Under the pieces are notes generated by a model. The model had not been told where the DNA came from and did not search any database. It saw nothing but the letters and a program-made list of their open reading frames with translations. From positions 1 through 64,000 of the forward strand of contig NZ_JAHXBF010000038.1 in assembly GCF_020103695.1 (NCBI RefSeq): DNA of 64,000 nucleotides. Direction: 5' to 3'. This document shows, one piece after another, positions 10,001 through 17,553 of the stretch. Positions within the stretch are counted from its first letter, which is position 1; each line of letters opens with the position of its first letter. This stretch comes from Hyalangium versicolor. Lineage in GTDB: Bacteria; Myxococcota; Myxococcia; Myxococcales; Myxococcaceae. Both the position numbers and the translations under genes were made by a program.

Positions 10001-10514
10001 GGACGGGAACGCGCGGGTGTGGAAGGTGGAGGGCTCCGGCACGCCGAGGGACACGCCGCTCCATGTCCTCCGCCACGACGGTCCCGTCCAGTCCGCCACG
10101 TTCAGCCCGGATGGGCAGCTCATCGTCACGGCGTCCTGGGATGGGACCGCGCGGGTGTGGCGGGCGGATGGCTCAGGACTCCCTCGCGTGCTGAAGGGGC
10201 ATGAGGGCCCGGTTCGCTCCGCCACGTTCAGCGGGGACACCCAGCACATCGTCACGGCGTCCTGGGACCGGACCGCGAAGATCTGGCTCCTGCCGAAGCT
10301 GGCGACCCCCACCCCCGAGAAGCTCCTTCAGCAGCTCCGGGATCGGAACACCGACTGCCTCTCCGCCTCCCTGCGACAGACCTACCTCAAGGAGGACAAG
10401 AACGAGGCGCGCAGAGGCTATGAGCAGTGCGAGCGCGGCCACCACCGCGTTCCGTCTCAAGCCGTGGCACTCCGGAGCGAGAGCCTCGCCGCGGGATCTC
10501 CCAGCAGGATGTAG
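7011..10514 (+). CDS. STAND NTPase with membrane segment and 14 WD40 repeats
   Basis: 1167 residues; the ATG at 7011 overlaps the CHAT stop. The N-terminus has the nSTAND1-type lead NPFPGPQPYRAADRDRFFGRE. Walker A is GPSGSGKS (residues 48-55) and Walker B is LLIYLDQ with Asp133. A basic, helical stretch leads to one transmembrane helix at about 399-420 (KLAIFAVAAGSAALLLLGLF). Residues about 480-1105 carry 14 WD40 repeats (FSPDGQLIVTASQDGTARVW), fitting two seven-bladed propellers, with a short Cys-containing tail. The expected role is a membrane-bound sensor whose propellers detect a ligand and whose ATPase activates the CHAT protease. Its 3' end overlaps the opposite-strand caspase-like gene by 58 bp. 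Confidence 0.92.
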   Translation: MIADAGSNPFPGPQPYRAADRDRFFGREHLSRKLMNRILADPCVTLFGPSGSGKSSLMQASVIPLLMERHGFRAVRVDGWLAGEAPLERLVRAMFVQLELGPPPEELNPRELLEEALRLAERRSERPLLIYLDQLEQPLLPGRPSEQLLELLDALEVLALAPVRGLQLVLALREDYLGRFRDQARGNRALLDPGFRLGPLTVKEMAEAACRTAVTGVPVRTWRFEELRALMLQVRTAGQSATDEATVQAAFAQIVCRALWEEQKAEERLSGPVEAEPILHRYLDATLESLGPLRAAGLMLLEEHLVARDGSRTLLTQRQAEDVLPTGASDAVLDRLERAAVLHAEEHQGGRYFELGHDWLAKKVIELKRERHEEEERARKHAEEAVRHLREAAARRKLAIFAVAAGSAALLLLGLFLWAQAKEEMAFNLSLMAGAREQMQRGQPAVAAKLLAEVKHPRQVGQWEALALESLDSNFLEATLQSLTGEAFNAASFSPDGQRIVTASDDGTARLWWTDNRSEPTVLKGHNGPVQSAAFSPDGQLVVTASQDGTARVWSIDGGAPLRIIRHMGPVRSAGFSPDGQRIVTVARDGIARVWQWRTGDASKPLKELSRKDGKPINFAAFSPDTHVQRIVTTSWDRIAQVWQADGSEPFSVRQTLEGHQGSIQSAAFSPDGQLIVTASQDGTARVWRAKGAEPDFTLDKALVGHSGPVQSAAFSPDGQLIVTASQDGTARVWRIRGSGPAVMLKVLKGHMGPVTAAAFDRAPDRSTGSTLEAPRVVTASQDGTARVWHADLSSQPVVSMVMDHKESVTDADSSPDGRLIVTASQDGMARVWPADGSQPPIPLRGHTASLSSVAFSPNPTAPRIVTTSWDKTARVWELGSNGWEALAPLKHPVSVQSAAFSPDGERVVTAAQDGTARVWEVGGSMPLFELKGHTASLTFVAFSPDGRFIVTASRDRTARVWNADGSGLVRTLGEHMGPVTSAAFSPDGQLIVTASQDGNARVWKVEGSGTPRDTPLHVLRHDGPVQSATFSPDGQLIVTASWDGTARVWRADGSGLPRVLKGHEGPVRSATFSGDTQHIVTASWDRTAKIWLLPKLATPTPEKLLQQLRDRNTDCLSASLRQTYLKEDKNEARRGYEQCERGHHRVPSQAVALRSESLAAGSPSRM

Positions 10515-11953
10515 CCGCGGAGATCATTGCGGAGCATCCAGCGGTAGCCGTGGCGCTCTGGATCGACCGGGTCCGGCCGCCCCTCGGTGAGCGCATCCTG
10601 CCGGAGCTGGTAGTCGGCCATCAGGCCGTCGTTCACGTCCCGGTAGAAGCGCATCAGCGCATCGAGCGCCACGCCCGCGCGGCTCCCGTTCACCAGCACC
10701 TCCAGCGCCGACACGATCCGCGAGGCGCGGCTCGAGGCGCCGCTGGTGATGTCAGCGAAGCCGAAGATCCAGGCCAGATCGCTGTGGCCGATCACCGCCA
10801 ACGGTCCCTGAGGGTTGGCCAACGCGGCCTGGGGGAGCGCGGACAGGAAGGGCTTCTCGCCGGGCCTGGGCAGACTCCGCAGCACGTCATCGAGCAGCGT
10901 GTCATGGCCCGGCTGCTGGCCGAGCGCCGCCAGCCAGGGATGGAACAGGCTCCTGGGAGGAGTGGCCGCGCCGAAGCACGCCAGGCAGAACCACATGCCT
11001 CCTGGGAGGAACGGCGTGCCGCGGAGCAGGTTGGCGGAGAGAACCTGTCCCGCCCCGAGGTGGAGCGCGCCCTGGAGCGCTCGCTGCGCCTCGACCGAAG
11101 CCCACCCCTGGGTTGGCTGCCCGAGGCCATGGCTCACCGAGAGCATCACGCCCGAATGGGCTTCGCCCGCGGCGCGCAGGAGCGCCTCCAGCCCCGCCTT
11201 CTCCTGCGAGAGGACGTGGAGGCCCATGCCCGGCAGTCTCGGTCGCCACCGCGACTCCGCCACCTTCTGGCAGGGCTCCACCAGCAGTGCCTGGCCGGCA
11301 GCCGTCTCGGCCGAGCCATCGGGCGCGGTATAGAGCAGGACGTCGGGCGCTTCCTTGACTGCAGCCCCCGTCTCGAAGGCCACCACCTTCTCCGCATAGG
11401 TGCCATGGCCCCCGAACTCCGGCACGCCCGAGGGCTGTGCGAAGTGGAGCCGCCCGACGAAGGCGCTCTGGGCCAGCACGTGCTGGAGCTCGATGGAGAC
11501 CTGGTGCAGATCGCCCAGGAGCAAGAGGTACCTCGGCCGCTCCTCCGCGGGGACCTCCTCGGCGCGGTAGACGCCATCCCTCCAGCGCACGGCCGCCGTC
11601 ACATCCATGTCCGCGGGGACGCGGTAGCGGGAGGCGGGCGCTCCCTGCTCCTTCTCCCGGTATTCAATCAGAGGGGCCAGGGCCCGGAGCAGGGCATCGC
11701 CCTCGGGCCCCTCGGGAGCAACCACCCCCCACCGCTGCGCCGGCAGGTCATTCGGGTTGGCATCTGGCCTTTCGAGCGACGGCACCTCGGCCCGCCGGGG
11801 GAGGCGCTCGGGCCTCGGTGCGCCCCAAGCTGCTTCCGGCGCGAGCCCTCGGCCCAGGAGCGGTTGAAGCGTGTCGGCTCCCACCAGGAGGAGGCGGAGC
11901 GAGGCTCCATGGCAGGCCCCTGACTGCTTCTCCAACGTGTGCTCGCTACCCAT
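10457..11953 (-). CDS. Caspase-like (clan CD) peptidase-family protein
   Basis: 498 residues. Two motifs fit a clan CD His/Cys dyad: SVSHGLG with His275, and FCLACFGAATP with Cys326. An upstream segment (RYLLLLGDLHQVS, then VGRLHFAQ and YAEKVVAFE) matches a CHAT/gingipain-like group I recall from cyanobacteria and actinobacteria. No signal peptide, so probably cytosolic. It is convergent with the STAND gene (58-bp overlap) and divergent from the small membrane protein at 12051. With the CHAT-SIR2 protein it gives two caspase-like proteins in one locus, perhaps a protease relay. The assignment rests on motif spacing only. Confidence 0.65.
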   Translation of the reverse strand: MGSEHTLEKQSGACHGASLRLLLVGADTLQPLLGRGLAPEAAWGAPRPERLPRRAEVPSLERPDANPNDLPAQRWGVVAPEGPEGDALLRALAPLIEYREKEQGAPASRYRVPADMDVTAAVRWRDGVYRAEEVPAEERPRYLLLLGDLHQVSIELQHVLAQSAFVGRLHFAQPSGVPEFGGHGTYAEKVVAFETGAAVKEAPDVLLYTAPDGSAETAAGQALLVEPCQKVAESRWRPRLPGMGLHVLSQEKAGLEALLRAAGEAHSGVMLSVSHGLGQPTQGWASVEAQRALQGALHLGAGQVLSANLLRGTPFLPGGMWFCLACFGAATPPRSLFHPWLAALGQQPGHDTLLDDVLRSLPRPGEKPFLSALPQAALANPQGPLAVIGHSDLAWIFGFADITSGASSRASRIVSALEVLVNGSRAGVALDALMRFYRDVNDGLMADYQLRQDALTEGRPDPVDPERHGYRWMLRNDLRGYILLGDPAARLSLRSATA

Positions 11954-12050
11954 GGGATGGTTCCCCTGGAGGAAACCCCCGGGCCTGAGCCCTTCTTCGG
12001 AGTGTCACATCTGGTCGCCCAGGCGCTCCATCTCTCCAGGGGAGGAAGGC

Positions 12051-12788
12051 ATGGGCGAAGCAGCGAAAGCAGCGCAGCGCTCTCAGCGACGGCCGCTCAG
12101 GTTGGCCATGGTGTGCCCTGCGTGCCACAAGACGCACTCCGTGGGGCTGCTCATGACCGTCGAGCCGCAGCCCCTGTTCTTTGGAGGGAGTTCGGGCCGG
12201 ACAGGTGAAGCGCTCCGGACCCTGAGCGTTGCATGTCCCCTCTCTGGCGAGCGCGCCGAGGTGACGTTTCAGCTCCCTGTGTCCAACGGAGAGCGGCTCC
12301 TGGAAGTCCAGGTGGAGAGCATCTCAGCGGAACCGGGGCCGGGGCAGGACGAGGCTCGGCCAGCCCCCACCCCTGGTAGCCTCGCGGCAGAGACCTCTCC
12401 CCCGGCGGAGGACTGGATGCGTGACGCGCTCCTGGAGGCGCGCAAGGGCTCGGCGGCGCGGCTGAGGACGTTCGCGACGACGATGCTCTCGACGAGCACG
12501 GGCGCCGTCGCTGTCCACTTCACGGTGCTCAGATATCTCGGGCTGGAGCACATCGGGGAAAGCTGGCGGGTCCTCACGCTGCTCCCAGCCATGGCGTTCC
12601 TGCTCGCGGCGTTCTTGTTCGTCCTGACGCTCCGGCCCGTGCTCGCCTGGGTAGGGACGGACGCGCAGTTCTCCGAGCTGTACAGGACCCGTCTGCTGGC
12701 GATCGGACGCATCGCCACCGCGGGCGTCCTCCTGTTCCTGGGAGGAATCGCGACGGCCATTGCCGCGTACGCCGCACTGCTGTGGTGA
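12051..12788 (+). CDS. Zinc-ribbon two-helix membrane protein
   Basis: 245 residues from ATG with GGAGG ten bases upstream. The N-terminus has MVCPACHKTH and later VACPLSGERAEV, a CxxC...C pattern suggesting a small zinc ribbon. A proline-rich linker follows, then two hydrophobic helices near residues 175-205 and 220-245. The family is not recognised. It is divergent from the caspase-like gene with a roughly 100-bp shared promoter region, so it may belong to the same module, for example as membrane target or adaptor. That is inference from position. Confidence 0.6.
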   Translation: MGEAAKAAQRSQRRPLRLAMVCPACHKTHSVGLLMTVEPQPLFFGGSSGRTGEALRTLSVACPLSGERAEVTFQLPVSNGERLLEVQVESISAEPGPGQDEARPAPTPGSLAAETSPPAEDWMRDALLEARKGSAARLRTFATTMLSTSTGAVAVHFTVLRYLGLEHIGESWRVLTLLPAMAFLLAAFLFVLTLRPVLAWVGTDAQFSELYRTRLLAIGRIATAGVLLFLGGIATAIAAYAALLW

Positions 12789-12858
12789 CCCACGCATCGG
12801 GATCACTGGAAGTGATGGTTCACCGTCACTCAGGAGCACGAGGGGGCCAACTGAACCA

Positions 12859-12884
12859 CCGGGCTCGAGTCACCTCGAGCCCGG
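12859..12884. terminator. Hairpin between convergent genes
   Basis: A perfect 11-bp stem (CCGGGCTCGAG / CTCGAGCCCGG) with a four-base loop sits between the stops of the zinc-ribbon gene and the large secreted protein. No T-tract follows. It probably serves as a bidirectional terminator or messenger end stabiliser. Confidence 0.65.
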
Positions 12885-12907
12885 CAGCCTCACTTCAACA
12901 CTTCGCT

Positions 12908-15900
12908 TCAGCGCACGTCGGGCTTGTTCGGGTCCGTCTCGGCTCCATCGACCCGGCCATTGTGGTTGGCATCCTCTTCACCGTCCGGGATCCCGTCGTC
13001 GTCGGTGTCCGCCGTGAGGGGATCCGTGCTGCTCTTCGGATCGGCGTCGGGGACGAACCGCCCGTGAGACTTGCTGCTCGCCTCGAGAGCCGAGGAAGCC
13101 GCCATCTCGATTCCGTCGGAGAGACCATCATTGTCGCTGTCCGGATCCAGGCAGTTCGGCAGGTTGTCGCCATCCGCGTCCTCGGTGGGCCGCGGCTCGC
13201 TGCCATCGGTCACGCCGTCTCCGTCCGTGTCGGCGTCACGAGGATCGGTCCCCATCTCGAACTCATCGACATTGAGGAGCTTGTCGCCATCCGCGTCGAG
13301 CATGGCATCGCCCGGCTTGTTCGGATCGAACCCGTGCTCGAGCTCCCACTCGTCGGACATCCCATCACCGTCCGAGTCGGTGGCGATCGCCACGGAAGCG
13401 CGGGCGCTCTTGCCTCCCAGGGTGACCTGGATGGTGTCGGCGAACTTCCCGCTCCTCTTGCCCGCGGTGAACACGCCCGCGCTGTCGATGGTGCCGCCGC
13501 CGTTCACGACCTCCCACGTGGGCTTGCGCCCGGTGAGCTCCCTGCCGGACGGGCCGAACGCCTTCGCGCTGAAGGCGACCATCCCGCCTGGGACGAGGGT
13601 CGGGTCCTTCCGAGAGATCACCACGCGCAGGAGTTCGACGGAGACCAGCTCGACCGAAGCCGACCCGAAGATGTCGCCGCTGGTGGCGAGGATGGTGCTG
13701 GCGTAGGTGCCGGGCGTCGGCCCCGCGGTGAACATCCCATCGGAGGTGATGGTGCCGCCCCCATTGACGACGCTCCAGGTGACGGAGACAGGCACGGTGT
13801 TGCCCGCCACATCTCTCCCCGTGGCGAAGAACGGCTGCATGCTGTTGACGCCCAGGGTCGCCGTGGAGGGAGACACCTGGATGCTCGCCAGTGCTCCCGG
13901 CTGCACCGTCACCGAGCCGAAGCCGGAGATGCCATTGCTGGTGGCCGTGGCACGGATTGTGTTGGCGTAGGTGCCGGGCGTCGTTCCCGCGGTGAACAGA
14001 CCGCTGGAGCTGATGCTGCCGCCGCCATTGATCACGCTCCAGGTGACAGTGACGGGCACGGTGTTGCCAGAGACATCCTTGCCCGTGGCGGTGAATTGCT
14101 GGGTGCCATTGATGATCAGATTGGGGACGCTTGGCGTCACGACGATGCTGGCCAGGGTGGCCCCGGTCACGGTGACGCTGGCGGAGCCGTACACCGTGCC
14201 GCTCGTGGCTCGGACTGTATTGGTATAGGTGCCCAGAGTGGAGCCTGCCGTGAACAAGCCGCTGGTGCTGATGGTGCCGCCGCCCGCGGTGACAGCCCAG
14301 GAGATCGGCGCCGAGGACAAGGCGTTTCCACAGGCGTCCCGAGCGGTGGCCGTGAACTGCTGCGTGCGATTGATGGGCACATTGATGCTCGCCGGTGACA
14401 CGGAGACGGTCGTGAGCGAGCCAGGGTTGATCGTCACTTGAGCAGAGGCGGACTTGCCCGCGGCCGTCGCCGTCACCGCGCCCGAGTACGTGCCAGGAGT
14501 GCAGCCGGCCGTGAACAGGCCATTGGAGTTGATCGAGCCGGCCGCGCTGCTGGCGGACCAGGTGAAGACGATGCCCGAGAGCGGGTTGTTGTTGGCGTCA
14601 AGCGCCGTGGCGGTGAACTGCTGGGTGCCCTGAGCCACCAGGGTGGGGATCGAGGGAGTCAAGATGATGCTCGCAACCGGCACCACGGCGTAGGAGAACG
14701 CCCCGATGTCCCTCCCGTCGGATGCGGCGTTCCGGCACGGCGAGGTCTCCTGGAGCGTGAAGGTGCTCGGGCCGACAAACAGGGGGTTGGCGGAGATGCT
14801 ACCAGTGCCCGGTGAGACGTTGGAGTGGTTGCCGCTGGAGTTCCCCCAGACATTGTTGTGGTGGATAGAGCGAGAGGGGTAGGAGCTGGAGGAGAAGGTG
14901 AGGCCCCAACCGGAGTTGGAGGAGATGATGTTGTCGTAGATGCTGACCTGGCCGGTGGAGAAGTAGGAGACGGCGATGGCGGAGTATTTGTTGGCGGTGA
15001 TGGTGTTGTGGATGAGGTTGGCTGCGGCGTCCAGTTGGATGGCGTAGTAGCCGGAGGAGCTGCCACTGTTTTTCACCAGGCTGTAGTTGAGGTTGGAAGT
15101 ACCGCCCGAGCTGTAGAGGGCCTGATTGCTGTCCTGAAGGGTGCCGTTGGTGAACGAAGTGGTGCCCCCGGTGACGTTGAGGGCTGTGGTGAGTGCGCCC
15201 TTGATGGTGGTGTTGTTGAGGGTGGAAGAGCCAGCGCTGACCACGCCATACAAGCCCGCGTTGAGGGTGGTGTAGTCCACGATGGCGGTGCCCGAGGCGA
15301 GCACGCGCACGCCGTAGGCCCCAGTGGCTGTGAGGGTGACGGGAGCGCTGCTTGAGCCCTGCACCGCCAGGGTGCCCGAGACGATGAGCTCCGTCTTGCT
15401 CGTGTCAGCCCCCGAGCCGGCACCGTCCGAGGTGGCGAATGTGAGGGAGGCACCGGGTGCCAAAGTGAGGGTGACGCCCGGAGCAACGGTCAGGTCACCG
15501 GAGAGGGTATTGGCTCCCGTGAGGGTCTTGTCGGCCAGGAGCACGCCCTGCAGCACGGAGGAAGGAGTGCCTGTATAGGCGAAGGCGCCCATGTCCGAGC
15601 CATCTGAGGCGGCCTGACGCGCGGGAGAGTATTCAGTGAGGCGGTAGTTGGAAGTGCTGACGAACAGAGGGTTGGCGGAGATGCTGCCAGTGCCTGGGGA
15701 GACGTTGGAGTGGTTGCCGCTGGAGTTCCCCCAGACATTGTTGTGGTGGATGGAGCGAGAGGGGTAGGAGCTGGAGGAGAAGGTGAGGCCCCAACCGGAG
15801 TTGGAGGAGATGATGTTGTCGTAGATGCTGACCTGGCCGGTGGAGAAGTAGGAGACGGCGATGGCGGAGTATTTGTTGGCGGTGATGGTGTTGTGGATGA

Positions 15901-17398
15901 GGTTGGCTGCGGCGTCCAGTTGGATGGCGTAGTAGCCGGAGGAGCTGCCGCTGTTTTTCACCAGGCTGTAGCTGAGGTTGGAAGTACCGCCCGAGCTGAA
16001 GAGAGCCTGATTGCTGTCCTGAAGGGTGCCGTTGGTGAACGAAGTGGTGCCGCCGGTGACGTTGAGGGCAGTGGTGAGTGCACCCTTGATGGTGGTGTTG
16101 TTGAGGGTGGAGGAGCCAGCGCTGACCAGGCCATACAAGCCTGCGTTGAGGGTGGTGTAGTCCACGATGGCCGTACCCGAGCTGAGTACGCGCACGCCGT
16201 AGGCCCCGGTGGCGGTGAGGGTGACGGGAGCGCTGCTTGAGCCCTGCACCGCCAGGGTGCCCGAGACGATGAGCTCCGTCTTGCTCGTGTCAGCCCCCGA
16301 GCCGGCACCGTCCGAGGTGGCGAAGGTGAGGGAGGCACCGGGTGCCAGAGTGAGGGTGACGCCCGGAGCAACGGTCAGGTCACCGGAGAGGGTATTGGCT
16401 CCCGTGAGAGTCTTGTCGGCCAGGAGCAGGCCCTGCAGAACCGAGGAAGAGTTACCCGTATAGGCGAAGGCGCCCATGTCCGAGCCATCCGAGGCGGCCT
16501 GACGCGCGGGAGAGTATTCGGTGATGCGGAAGTTGGAAGTGCTGACGAACAGAGGGTTGGCGGAGATGCTGCCAGTGCCTGGGGAGACGTTGGAGTGGTT
16601 GCCGCTGGAGTTCCCCCAGACATTGTTGTGGTGGATGGAACGAGAGGGGTAGGAGCTGGAGGAGAAGGTGAGGCCCCAACCGGAGTTGGAGGAGATGATG
16701 TTGTCGTAGATGCTGACCTGGCCGGTGGAGAAGTAGGAGACGGCGATGGCGGAGTATTTGTTGGCGGTGATGGTGTTGTGGATGAGGTTGGCTGCGGCGT
16801 CCAGTTGGATGGCGTAGTAGCCGGAGGAGCTGCCACTGTTTTTCACCAGGCTGTAGTTGAGGTTGGAAGTACCGCCCGAGCTGAAGAGAGCCTGATTGCT
16901 GTCCTGAAGGGTGCCGTTGGTGAACGAAGTGGTGCCCCCGGTGACGTTGAGGGCAGTGGTGAGAGCGCCCTTGATGGTGGTGTTGTTGAGGGTGGAAGAG
17001 CCAGCGCTGACCACGCCATACAAGCCCGCGTTGAGGGTGGTGTAGTCCACGATGGCCGTGCCTGAGCTGAGCACGCGCACGCCGTAGGCCCCGGTGGCTG
17101 TGAGGGTGACGGGAGCGCTGCTCGAGCCTTGCACCGCCAGGGTGCCCGAGACGATGAGCTCGGTCCGGCTCGTGTCAGCCCCCGAGCCCATTCCATCTGT
17201 CTTTGCGAAGGTGATTTCGACGCCTGGCTCGATCGTCAAGCTGACGCCTTGAGGGACTGTCACGTCCCCCGTGAGCACCCACGGGTTGCCCGCTGGCGTC
17301 CAGGTGCTGTTGCTGGGAAGGGTACCCATTACATTGGTTGCCATGGCGGCTGCTGGCATGAGCAGTGCCGCAACAATGGCTAGGATTCTTGAGTTCAA
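12908..17398 (-). CDS. Secreted beta-helix / Ig-like / thrombospondin-3 repeat protein
   Basis: About 1496 residues. I place the start at TTG 17398, six bases after AAGGAG; GTG 17401 is too close to it. A signal peptide follows (MNSRILAIVAALLMPAAAMA). Then come three nearly identical 295-residue blocks of parallel beta-helix character (GVTLTLAPGASLTFA, TTLNAGLYGVV, IHHNNVWGN), five or so Ig-like domains of the SSGLFTAGTTPGTY type, and an acidic calcium-binding thrombospondin-3 array (DSDGDGMSDEWE, DTDGDGVTDGSE). No MYXO-CTERM anchor is seen at the end. Probably a secreted adhesin or matrix protein. Confidence 0.88.
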   Translation of the reverse strand: MNSRILAIVAALLMPAAAMATNVMGTLPSNSTWTPAGNPWVLTGDVTVPQGVSLTIEPGVEITFAKTDGMGSGADTSRTELIVSGTLAVQGSSSAPVTLTATGAYGVRVLSSGTAIVDYTTLNAGLYGVVSAGSSTLNNTTIKGALTTALNVTGGTTSFTNGTLQDSNQALFSSGGTSNLNYSLVKNSGSSSGYYAIQLDAAANLIHNTITANKYSAIAVSYFSTGQVSIYDNIISSNSGWGLTFSSSSYPSRSIHHNNVWGNSSGNHSNVSPGTGSISANPLFVSTSNFRITEYSPARQAASDGSDMGAFAYTGNSSSVLQGLLLADKTLTGANTLSGDLTVAPGVTLTLAPGASLTFATSDGAGSGADTSKTELIVSGTLAVQGSSSAPVTLTATGAYGVRVLSSGTAIVDYTTLNAGLYGLVSAGSSTLNNTTIKGALTTALNVTGGTTSFTNGTLQDSNQALFSSGGTSNLSYSLVKNSGSSSGYYAIQLDAAANLIHNTITANKYSAIAVSYFSTGQVSIYDNIISSNSGWGLTFSSSSYPSRSIHHNNVWGNSSGNHSNVSPGTGSISANPLFVSTSNYRLTEYSPARQAASDGSDMGAFAYTGTPSSVLQGVLLADKTLTGANTLSGDLTVAPGVTLTLAPGASLTFATSDGAGSGADTSKTELIVSGTLAVQGSSSAPVTLTATGAYGVRVLASGTAIVDYTTLNAGLYGVVSAGSSTLNNTTIKGALTTALNVTGGTTSFTNGTLQDSNQALYSSGGTSNLNYSLVKNSGSSSGYYAIQLDAAANLIHNTITANKYSAIAVSYFSTGQVSIYDNIISSNSGWGLTFSSSSYPSRSIHHNNVWGNSSGNHSNVSPGTGSISANPLFVGPSTFTLQETSPCRNAASDGRDIGAFSYAVVPVASIILTPSIPTLVAQGTQQFTATALDANNNPLSGIVFTWSASSAAGSINSNGLFTAGCTPGTYSGAVTATAAGKSASAQVTINPGSLTTVSVSPASINVPINRTQQFTATARDACGNALSSAPISWAVTAGGGTISTSGLFTAGSTLGTYTNTVRATSGTVYGSASVTVTGATLASIVVTPSVPNLIINGTQQFTATGKDVSGNTVPVTVTWSVINGGGSISSSGLFTAGTTPGTYANTIRATATSNGISGFGSVTVQPGALASIQVSPSTATLGVNSMQPFFATGRDVAGNTVPVSVTWSVVNGGGTITSDGMFTAGPTPGTYASTILATSGDIFGSASVELVSVELLRVVISRKDPTLVPGGMVAFSAKAFGPSGRELTGRKPTWEVVNGGGTIDSAGVFTAGKRSGKFADTIQVTLGGKSARASVAIATDSDGDGMSDEWELEHGFDPNKPGDAMLDADGDKLLNVDEFEMGTDPRDADTDGDGVTDGSEPRPTEDADGDNLPNCLDPDSDNDGLSDGIEMAASSALEASSKSHGRFVPDADPKSSTDPLTADTDDDGIPDGEEDANHNGRVDGAETDPNKPDVR
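14605..17260. repeat. Three tandem 885-bp in-gene repeats
   Basis: A reference string (TGGAGTGGTTGCCGCTGGAG) recurs at 14821, 15706 and 16591, exactly 885 bp apart, and the flanking hundreds of bases differ at only a few positions. The period equals 295 codons, so the repeats keep the reading frame. The outer boundaries given are approximate. Such similarity means recent duplication or ongoing gene conversion, and copy number may vary between strains. Confidence 0.85.
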
Positions 17399-17553
17399 CA
17401 CACTCTCTCCTTGATCACAGGTGTCACCGAGCGATCGGTGAAAGGCAGGACTAACGAGACTGCCCTGCCTTCCTGTGACTCTAGGTGAGGGGGGTGACAA
17501 ACCCGGGGTGAAGCGCTTCCCCGGCCAGTTCCAGTGGGTATCGTGCGGGGCCC

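Noticed and set aside
4759..10076. Long minus-strand open frames opposite the CHAT and STAND genes
   Set aside because: Arg/Pro/His/Gly-rich translations without domains; the plus strand carries clear motifs and ribosome sites.
12782..14398. 538-codon plus-strand frame opposite the Ig/TSP3 protein
   Set aside because: Antisense of repeat-rich coding DNA; no signal, no motif.
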